From the NCBI GenBank assembly GCA_028709355.1, contig JAQVXF010000088.1, positions 1 to 5,484 of the forward strand: DNA of 5,484 nt. Reading direction: 5' to 3'. This stretch comes from Syntrophomonas sp. GTDB taxonomy: Bacteria; Bacillota; Syntrophomonadia; Syntrophomonadales; Syntrophomonadaceae. Below, one piece after another: positions 1-4,657 of the stretch. Numbering within the stretch: position 1 is the stretch's first letter; every line of letters begins with the position of its first letter. The translations under genes were made by a program, and so were the position numbers. The notes under the pieces are model-generated. The model searched no databases, was not told the origin of the DNA, and saw only the letters and a program-made list of their open reading frames with translations.

Positions 1-20
1 CGCGATTACGATCATCGTAG

Positions 21-50
21 TTGCCAACCCGCTTTTAATTGTGATATATT
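21..50 (+). promoter_or_regulatory. Probable sigma-A promoter of the rpsB operon
   Basis: TTGCCA at 21-26 matches the -35 consensus TTGACA in five of six bases. TATATT at 45-50 matches the -10 consensus TATAAT in five of six. The spacer is 18 nt, and a TG at 42-43 gives an extended -10 element. Transcription would start near position 57, leaving a leader of about 100 nt before rpsB. It is the best promoter-like match I found in the window and lies just upstream of the first gene of the cluster. Inferred from sequence match only. Confidence 0.6.
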
Positions 51-83
51 ATCAGATGATGATTTCACACGCAGGCTAACTAT

Positions 84-111
84 CGGGATTGTGCTCGATT
101 CGAGTTTCCCG
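84..111 (+). promoter_or_regulatory. Hairpin in the rpsB 5' leader
   Basis: CGGGA (84-88) pairs with TCCCG (107-111), and inside it CTCG (94-97) pairs with CGAG (101-104) around a 3-nt loop. The internal loop is asymmetric (5 nt against 2 nt). An alternative small hairpin, TCCC (107-110) with GGGA (114-117), would compete for the same bases. No U-tract follows, so this is not a terminator. A structured leader ahead of a ribosomal protein gene could be a site of autoregulation by S2, but nothing in the sequence proves that. Confidence 0.4.
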
Positions 112-156
112 GCGGGATGAAGCTGGCGGAGGATTAAAACAACAGGAGGTATTGGG

Positions 157-855
157 ATGTCAGTAATTACCATGAAGCAGTTGCTGGAGGCCGGGGTTCA
201 CTTCGGGCACCAGACCAGAAGGTGGAACCCCAAGATGGACCGTTATATTTATATGGAGAGAAACGGAATCTACATTATTGATCTCCAGCAAACGGTCAAG
301 AAATTCGATGAAGCCTATGCTTTCATCAAAAATGTGGTCGCAGACGGCAAAGGGGTTCTCTTCGTCGGTACCAAGAAACAAGCCCAGGAGACAATCAAGG
401 ATGAAGCCAGAAGATGTGAGATGTTCTTTGTTAACCAGCGTTGGCTGGGAGGTATGTTGACTAACTACAAGACTATCCGCAAGCGTGTCCTCAGACTGAA
501 AGAGCTGGAGAGGATGGAAGCAGACGGTGCTTTCGAGGTCCTGACCAAGAAGGAAGTCGCTAAGCTCAAGAATGAAGGAGAGCGACTGGAAAGATTCTTA
601 GGTGGGATAAAAGATATGGAGAAACTTCCGGGAGCGGTGTTCGTGGTTGATCCGCGCAAGGAAAAGATAGCGGTAGCAGAAGCCCGCAAGCTCAAGATTC
701 CCGTGGTGGCTATCGTAGATACCAATTGCGATCCGGATGAGATAGACTATGTGATTCCAGGCAATGACGATGCTATTAGAGCGGTCAGATTAATATCTTC
801 GCGAATAGCAGATGCAGTTCTGGAGAGTAAGCAGGGAGAACAAGTAGCCGGATAA
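157..855 (+). CDS. rpsB: 30S ribosomal protein S2
   Basis: S2 is a structural protein of the small ribosomal subunit, bound late in assembly near the head-body junction, where it helps hold S1 or the mRNA path in many bacteria. The 232-residue product is typical for Firmicutes. Visible hallmarks are the N-terminal GVHFGHQTRRWNPKM segment (13-27), FVGTKKQAQ (69-77), NQRWLGGMLTN (93-103), a charged helical hairpin at about 105-150, and the S2 signature PGAVFVVDPRKEKIAVAEAR starting at 158. IVDTNCDPDEIDYVIPGNDDAIRA (186-209 region) closes the Rossmann-like core. The ATG has a perfect AGGAGGT SD at 144-150, 6 nt upstream. It is the first gene of the cluster and is followed by a terminator-like hairpin, so S2 can be made in excess over the downstream proteins. 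No anomalies are seen. Confidence 0.98.
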   Translation: MSVITMKQLLEAGVHFGHQTRRWNPKMDRYIYMERNGIYIIDLQQTVKKFDEAYAFIKNVVADGKGVLFVGTKKQAQETIKDEARRCEMFFVNQRWLGGMLTNYKTIRKRVLRLKELERMEADGAFEVLTKKEVAKLKNEGERLERFLGGIKDMEKLPGAVFVVDPRKEKIAVAEARKLKIPVVAIVDTNCDPDEIDYVIPGNDDAIRAVRLISSRIADAVLESKQGEQVAG

Positions 856-864
856 AGCTAGACT

Positions 865-900
865 AAAGGGTGAACGGTTTTTCCGCTGCACCCTTTTTTT
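865..900 (+). terminator. Intrinsic terminator or attenuator between rpsB and tsf
   Basis: AAAGGGTG (865-872) pairs perfectly with CACCCTTT (889-896), and an inner CGG/CCG stem (875-877 with 883-885) closes a T5 loop. The stem runs directly into seven Ts (894-900). This is a strong Rho-independent terminator shape. Only 23 nt separate it from the SD of tsf and no promoter is recognisable there, so partial read-through is the likely way tsf and the later genes are expressed. A terminator between rpsB and tsf is also known in Escherichia coli. Confidence 0.8.
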
Positions 901-937
901 ATGAGAATACGGAACGAATAGCGAAGGAGGATGTCAA

Positions 938-1588
938 GTGGAGATTACAGCTGGAATGGTTAAGGAGTTACGGGAGAGAACAGGTGCGGGGATGATGGAC
1001 TGCAAAAAGGTCCTGGTTGAAACCTGCGGTGATATAGAGAAGTCAATCGACGAGTTGAGGACCAAAGGTCTGGCTAAAGCCGCTAAGAAGGCTGGCCGGG
1101 TGGCCAGTGAAGGGGTAGTGGTATCATACATCCACGGCAAAGGGCGCATCGGAGTCTTGGTGGAGGTAAACTGTGAGACCGATTTCGTGGGTAATACTGA
1201 TGAATTTAGACAACTGGCCTACGATATTGCCATGCAGGTGGCAGCCACCAATCCTGTTTATCTCTCCCGAGATCAGGTGCCTGGCGCCGACATTGAAAGG
1301 GAGCGCGAGGTGTTGAAAGCCCAAGCCTTGGAAGAAGGCAAACCGGAAAAGATTATCGACAAGATGGTAGATGGACGGATTGAGAAGTTTTACAAAGAAA
1401 ACTGTCTCTTGGAACAACCATTCATCAAGGATCCTGATAAAACCGTGCAGCAACTAGTCCATGAGCACGTCGCCAAGATCGGCGAAAATATTACGGTACG
1501 CCGTTTTTCCCGCTACGAAGTGGGAGAGGGGATCGAGAAAAAAGAATCTGATTTTGCCGCCGAGGTCATGTCCCAGATAAAGGCATAA
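938..1588 (+). CDS. tsf: Translation elongation factor Ts (short form)
   Basis: EF-Ts is the cytosolic nucleotide exchange factor that releases GDP from EF-Tu during elongation. The N-terminal UBA-like domain (about 1-40) holds the signature RTGAGMMDCKKVL (14-26). The core carries VNCETDFV (77-84), whose TDF motif enters the EF-Tu nucleotide site. The C-terminal module ends with VGEGIEKKESDFAAEV (195-210). The product is 216 residues against roughly 280-295 in E. coli and Bacillus. One core repeat appears to be missing, as in other compact EF-Ts proteins such as that of Thermus. The start is GTG with an excellent AAGGAGG SD at 924-930, 7 nt upstream. An ATG at 931 is out of frame and too close to the SD. 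It lies 82 nt after rpsB across the attenuator and 53 nt before pyrH. Confidence 0.97.
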   Translation: MEITAGMVKELRERTGAGMMDCKKVLVETCGDIEKSIDELRTKGLAKAAKKAGRVASEGVVVSYIHGKGRIGVLVEVNCETDFVGNTDEFRQLAYDIAMQVAATNPVYLSRDQVPGADIEREREVLKAQALEEGKPEKIIDKMVDGRIEKFYKENCLLEQPFIKDPDKTVQQLVHEHVAKIGENITVRRFSRYEVGEGIEKKESDFAAEVMSQIKA

Positions 1589-1641
1589 TTCGAGCAAGTA
1601 GACGCGGATCGGTAGCAAGTTGGAATCTGGGGGGATATAGG

Positions 1642-2358
1642 GTGCGTAGTCCAAAGTATAAGCGGGTGGTTTTAAAGCTGAGCGGAGAAGCTCTATCAGG
1701 TGAAAAGGGCTATGGAATTGAACATACCGTAATTTCATCGATCGCCCGCCAGGTTGTGGAAGTGGCCCAGACAGGGGTGGAAGTAGCGATCGTAGTCGGG
1801 GGAGGCAACATTTGGCGCGGGGTATCAGGCAGTGCCAAAGGTATGGATAGAGCAACCGCAGACTATATGGGGATGCTGGCAACGGTGATAAATTCATTGG
1901 CAATGCAGGATGCCCTAGAGAACGAAGGCATGGTTACCAGAGTCATGTCGGCTATAGAGATGAAGGAGGTAGCCGAACCCTATATCCGGCGCCGCGCCAT
2001 TCGCCACCTGGAGAAGGGGCGAGTGGTAATCTTTGCAGCTGGTACCGGCAATCCCTATTTCTCGACCGATACCACGGCCGCCTTGCGGTCGGCCGAAATA
2101 GAGGCAGAGGTTATCCTGATGGCCAAGAAAGTCGATGGGGTCTATGATTCTGATCCGGCCCAGAATCCTGATGCGGTAAAATATGATAGCCTGGATTATA
2201 TCGATGTCATCAACATGGGCTTGCGGGTGATGGATTCCACCGCTGCATCCCTATGCATGGACAACGATATACCCATAATCGTCTTTGACCTGACCAAGGA
2301 TGGCAATATCTTAAAGGTGATCATGGGTGATGAGATCGGCACCTATGTGGGGAGGTAG
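1642..2358 (+). CDS. pyrH: Uridylate (UMP) kinase
   Basis: PyrH phosphorylates UMP to UDP with ATP, the entry to UTP and CTP synthesis. It is a cytosolic hexamer of the amino-acid kinase fold, and family members are generally inhibited by UTP. The 238 residues contain KLSGEAL (12-18), VVGGGNIWRG (51-60), the UMP-site segment RATADYMGMLATVINS (70-85), GTGNPYFSTDTTAALR (134-149) and the MAKKVDGVYDSDP nucleotide-binding stretch (160-172). All expected motifs are intact. The start is GTG at 1642, set by a G-rich, rather imperfect SD (GGGGGGAT, 1629-1636). The conserved KLSGE lies at the usual distance from this start. The gap to tsf is 53 nt with no terminator. The stop codon TAG overlaps the SD of frr, so the two genes are probably translated in a coupled manner. 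Confidence 0.97.
   Translation: MRSPKYKRVVLKLSGEALSGEKGYGIEHTVISSIARQVVEVAQTGVEVAIVVGGGNIWRGVSGSAKGMDRATADYMGMLATVINSLAMQDALENEGMVTRVMSAIEMKEVAEPYIRRRAIRHLEKGRVVIFAAGTGNPYFSTDTTAALRSAEIEAEVILMAKKVDGVYDSDPAQNPDAVKYDSLDYIDVINMGLRVMDSTAASLCMDNDIPIIVFDLTKDGNILKVIMGDEIGTYVGR
2349..2356 (+). promoter_or_regulatory. SD site of frr overlapping the pyrH stop
   Basis: GGGGAGGT is the only good ribosome binding site near the frr start. It lies 7 nt before TTG 2364 and 22 nt before the next candidate, ATG 2379, so it selects the TTG. Its last base is the first base of the pyrH TAG, so ribosomes finishing pyrH cover this site. Confidence 0.7.
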
Positions 2359-2363
2359 AGATC

Positions 2364-2921
2364 TTGATAGATGATATAATGGCAGATGCGAATAGCAGGA
2401 TGGACAAAGCGGTCGAACATCTGGTCGGGGATTTGGCAGGGATGAGAGCCGGACGCGCCAATCCAGCCATGGTTGACAAGATCATGGTCAATTACTATGG
2501 CGCTCCCACCCCAATCAACCAATTGGCCAATATCAATGTGCCGGAAGCCCGACTGTTGATAATCAATCCTTGGGACAAAACCAGCATCGGCGATATCGAA
2601 AAGGCCATAATGAAATCGGATCTTGGCATCAATCCCAATAATGATGGGAATGTAATCCGGTTGAACATACCGCAATTGACCGAGGAACGCCGCAAAGATC
2701 TGGTCAAGGTGGTCAGGAAGAGAGCGGAGGAGGGCAAGGTTGCCATCCGCAACATCAGGCGGGAAGCCAATGAACTGATGAAAGCCAGTGAAAAGGACAA
2801 GTTGATTTCTGAAGACGCCAGTAAAAAGGGACTCGATGATATCCAGAAGGCCACTGACCGGTTCATCAAGGACATAGACCAGATCCTGCAGCAGAAAGAG
2901 AAAGAGATCATGGAAGTTTAA
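2364..2921 (+). CDS. frr: Ribosome recycling factor
   Basis: RRF splits the post-termination ribosome together with EF-G so that its subunits can be reused. The product is 185 residues, exactly the common length of the family. Domain I (helices at about 1-30 and 105-185) flanks domain II (about 31-104). Visible hallmarks are RAGRANPAMVDKI (28-40), YYGAPTPINQLANINVPEAR (44-63), PWDKTSIGDIEKAI (69-82), SDLGINPNNDGNVIRLNIP (85-103), LTEERRKDLVKVVRK (105-119) and VAIRNIRREAN (126-136), which includes the functionally important Arg132. The start is TTG, chosen because it has the right SD spacing and gives the family-typical MIDDIM N-terminus. Only 5 nt separate it from pyrH. Two hairpins follow it, one terminator-like. 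Confidence 0.97.
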   Translation: MIDDIMADANSRMDKAVEHLVGDLAGMRAGRANPAMVDKIMVNYYGAPTPINQLANINVPEARLLIINPWDKTSIGDIEKAIMKSDLGINPNNDGNVIRLNIPQLTEERRKDLVKVVRKRAEEGKVAIRNIRREANELMKASEKDKLISEDASKKGLDDIQKATDRFIKDIDQILQQKEKEIMEV

Positions 2922-2929
2922 CCTGATGG

Positions 2930-2951
2930 ATAGGAACGGCAATGGTCCTAT
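2930..2951 (+). repeat. Short inverted repeat after frr
   Basis: ATAGGA (2930-2935) and TCCTAT (2946-2951) form a perfect 6-bp stem with a 10-nt loop, ending 12 nt before the terminator-like hairpin. No T-run follows it. It could be an RNA stability or processing element, or chance. Confidence 0.3.
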
Positions 2952-2963
2952 GGTAATATTGAC

Positions 2964-2990
2964 ATAATACCCCCGTATGGGGGTTTTATT
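2964..2990 (+). terminator. Intrinsic terminator or attenuator between frr and uppS
   Basis: CCCCC (2970-2974) and GGGGG (2979-2983) form a GC-only stem around a GTAT loop. It extends outward through A2969-T2984 and, past one mismatch, AT pairs 2964-2967 with 2986-2989. The 3' side reads TTTTATT, a somewhat interrupted U-tract. The AT-rich outer arms could let it act on the other strand as well. The next gene, uppS, starts 22 nt later, leaving no room for a promoter after it, so partial termination is more likely than a full operon end. Confidence 0.65.
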
Positions 2991-3011
2991 AATTGGGGGA
3001 GACGGGTAACT

Positions 3012-3755
3012 GTGGCGAAGAAAAATAGGATCTCCGATAGACTCTCTGACAGTCCTATGCCTAATCACATAGCCATAATAATGGATGGAAACGGGCGATG
3101 GGCGCAAAGACGCTTACTGCCCCGTACCATGGGGCACCGGGCGGGAATGAGCAGCTTGAAGAAGGTGGTCCGGACCTGCGACGAGTTGAAGGTAGCCTAC
3201 CTCACGGTATTCGCGTTTTCCACTGAGAATTGGAAAAGGCCGGAGACCGAAGTAGATTATCTGATGAACCTGCTGGTGGAATTTCTGCACCGGGAATTGG
3301 AGGAGTTGCATCATAACGATGTGCAAATCCACGTGCTGGGAGACTACGGGGCCATCCCCCAGAAGTGCCAGATCGAGATTAGCCGGGCTTTGGAGATGAC
3401 CCGCAACAATACCGGCTTGATTTTCAATATCGCTCTGAATTATGGAGCTCGGCGGGAGATAGTGGAATCGGTGAAATCGATTACTACCCGGATTTTAAGG
3501 GGTGAATTGAGCCCCGACGATATCGACGAGCAGGTGTTGGCCCAGTCTCTCTATACGGCGGGGATGCCGGATCCGGATTTGTTGATCAGAACTGCCGGAG
3601 AAATGCGCATCAGTAATTTCATGTTATGGCAGGTCGCCTATGCAGAAATAGTGGTCAGCGACGTGTTGTGGCCCGATTTCGGCCCTGAAGAACTGCGCCG
3701 GGCTATTCAGGAATACCAGGGTCGGGACCGCCGCTTCGGGGGTCTGCGTTTATGA
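3012..3755 (+). CDS. uppS: Undecaprenyl diphosphate synthase (cis-prenyltransferase)
   Basis: UppS adds eight isopentenyl units in cis configuration to farnesyl diphosphate, making the C55 carrier lipid precursor for peptidoglycan and other wall polymers. It works at the cytoplasmic face of the membrane. The 247 residues keep the catalytic and Mg-binding Asp25 in HIAIIMDGNGRW (19-30), His42 in MGHRAG, FSTENWKRP (69-77), NYGARREI (143-150) and PDPDLLIRTAGEMRISNF (186-203), with Arg193, Arg199, Ser201 and Glu212 matching known substrate and metal residues with an offset of one from E. coli. Slight departures are NYGAR for NYGGR, and IVVSDVLWPDF where an aromatic LYFTD is common. The start is GTG with GGGGGAG at 2995-3001, 10 nt upstream. 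ATG 3057 is a less likely alternative, since it would leave only four residues before the first conserved motif. Confidence 0.96.
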   Translation: MAKKNRISDRLSDSPMPNHIAIIMDGNGRWAQRRLLPRTMGHRAGMSSLKKVVRTCDELKVAYLTVFAFSTENWKRPETEVDYLMNLLVEFLHRELEELHHNDVQIHVLGDYGAIPQKCQIEISRALEMTRNNTGLIFNIALNYGARREIVESVKSITTRILRGELSPDDIDEQVLAQSLYTAGMPDPDLLIRTAGEMRISNFMLWQVAYAEIVVSDVLWPDFGPEELRRAIQEYQGRDRRFGGLRL

Positions 3756-3756
3756 C

Positions 3757-3764
3757 GGAAGGAT
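3757..3764 (+). promoter_or_regulatory. SD site that sets the cdsA start at ATG 3771
   Basis: GGAAGGAT lies directly after the uppS stop. Its AAGGA core ends 7 nt before ATG 3771, the ideal distance. It ends only 1 nt before TTG 3765, which is therefore unlikely to be used even though it is in frame. Confidence 0.65.
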
Positions 3765-3770
3765 TTGTTT

Positions 3771-4565
3771 ATGCTTAGGATCCGCATATTGACTGCTCTG
3801 GTCGGGATTCCTTTTCTTATAAGTGTAATTTATTTGGGCGGTTTGTACTGGCAGGGACTGGTAGTCATGCTGACGGCGGCGGCCTTGATGGAATTCTTTG
3901 TAATGATGGCCAATAAAGGATTCCATCCCTTTATTATTTCTTCCGCCTGGCTGGCCTTCATCCTTTTGTTCAGAGTGCAGTTGGCCCCCTATTTGCCGGG
4001 CTTATTCCTGGCTGGCTTGATTTTGATGATTTTGAGCATGGTGCTGACCTACCCGCAAAGAAACATCAATGACCTGGCTTTGAGCTTGTTTGGTGCGGTA
4101 TACACTGGTTTTTTGTTCAGTTATGCCTTGGTCTTGAGCGCCGGTGAAGAGGCGTTTTTTCTGCTGTTGTTGGTGTTCGTCCTGACCTGGGCCAGTGATG
4201 TGGGCGGGTATCTCTGCGGACGTCTGTGGGGCAAGCATAAGCTCGCTCCCCAACTCAGTCCCGGCAAAACCAGGGAAGGGGCAGCTGGTGCAGTCATACT
4301 CACAATACTGGCTGCTCTCATGTATCAACATTGGATCAGCCTCGACAACTCAAATACCTTATTTATGGTGCTGATGGCAATTGCGGCCAGCGCCGCCGCC
4401 CAGCTGGGAGATTTGTTAGAGTCAGCCATAAAGAGGTATTTTGAGGTCAAGGATTCGGGGCATTTGCTTCCTGGTCATGGCGGAATATTGGACCGTTTTG
4501 ACAGCTTTCTATTAGTATCGCCGGTAATTTATTATTTCCTGGTAGTACTTAAACCGTACATGTAA
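3771..4565 (+). CDS. cdsA: Phosphatidate cytidylyltransferase (CDP-diglyceride synthase)
   Basis: CdsA is an integral membrane enzyme that joins CTP and phosphatidic acid to give CDP-diacylglycerol, the common precursor of bacterial phospholipids. From ATG 3771 the product is 264 residues, within the usual range, with about eight hydrophobic segments. The full family signature is present at 218-244: S-A-I-K-R, then K227-D228, P234, H236-G-G, and D241-R-F-D244. Upstream lies the conserved WASDVGGYLCGRLWGK (140-155), followed by LSPGKTREG (162-170) and QLGDLLES (211-218). Asp143 and the signature aspartates correspond to metal and CTP binding residues. It follows uppS by 15 nt, the usual pairing. 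A start two codons earlier (TTG 3765) is possible but poorly placed relative to the SD. The expected neighbour dxr is not seen immediately downstream. Confidence 0.96.
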   Translation: MLRIRILTALVGIPFLISVIYLGGLYWQGLVVMLTAAALMEFFVMMANKGFHPFIISSAWLAFILLFRVQLAPYLPGLFLAGLILMILSMVLTYPQRNINDLALSLFGAVYTGFLFSYALVLSAGEEAFFLLLLVFVLTWASDVGGYLCGRLWGKHKLAPQLSPGKTREGAAGAVILTILAALMYQHWISLDNSNTLFMVLMAIAASAAAQLGDLLESAIKRYFEVKDSGHLLPGHGGILDRFDSFLLVSPVIYYFLVVLKPYM

Positions 4566-4657
4566 TCATGAGTACAATAGCAGGCGAATGAATGTATTAG
4601 AACGTTGCTAAATTGTATCATTGGATTTGATAGGCTTGACAGACGTGGGGTGATATA
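4566..4657 (+). other. Intergenic gap between cdsA and the AI-2E gene
   Basis: This 92-nt gap has no gene and no convincing terminator. It holds small AT-rich inverted repeats, such as TATCA/TGATA at 4616-4620 and 4628-4632, and a perfect TTGACA at 4636-4641. No -10 box lies 16-18 nt after that TTGACA, so it does not make a standard promoter for a gene starting at 4658. A promoter for another sigma factor cannot be ruled out by eye. Confidence 0.4.
4647..4654 (+). promoter_or_regulatory. SD site that sets the TTG start of the AI-2E gene
   Basis: GGGGTGAT matches the 3' half of the extended SD consensus (GGAGGTGAT, one base different). It ends 3 nt before TTG 4658, a suitable distance for this register. 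An in-frame TGA at 4637-4639 excludes earlier starts. Confidence 0.6.

Noticed and set aside
1589..1641. Search for a promoter or terminator between tsf and pyrH
   Set aside because: No stem with a T-run and no paired -35/-10 boxes were seen; it appears to be a plain spacer with the pyrH SD.
1454..1903. Long open frame on the minus strand across the end of tsf and the start of pyrH
   Set aside because: It overlaps two clear conserved genes, and its translation shows no recognisable family or membrane pattern. It is a shadow of the + strand coding.
2343..3107. 254-codon open frame on the minus strand across frr
   Set aside because: It covers the whole of frr, both hairpins and the start of uppS. 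The translation mirrors the RRF codons and matches no family I know.
3765..3770. TTG 3765 as the start of cdsA, adding two residues
   Set aside because: It lies 1 nt after the SD core; ATG 3771 has the proper 7-nt spacing.
4549..4578. TACAAT (4573-4578) as a -10 box just after cdsA
   Set aside because: The best -35 at normal spacing matches only about three of six bases; too weak to report.
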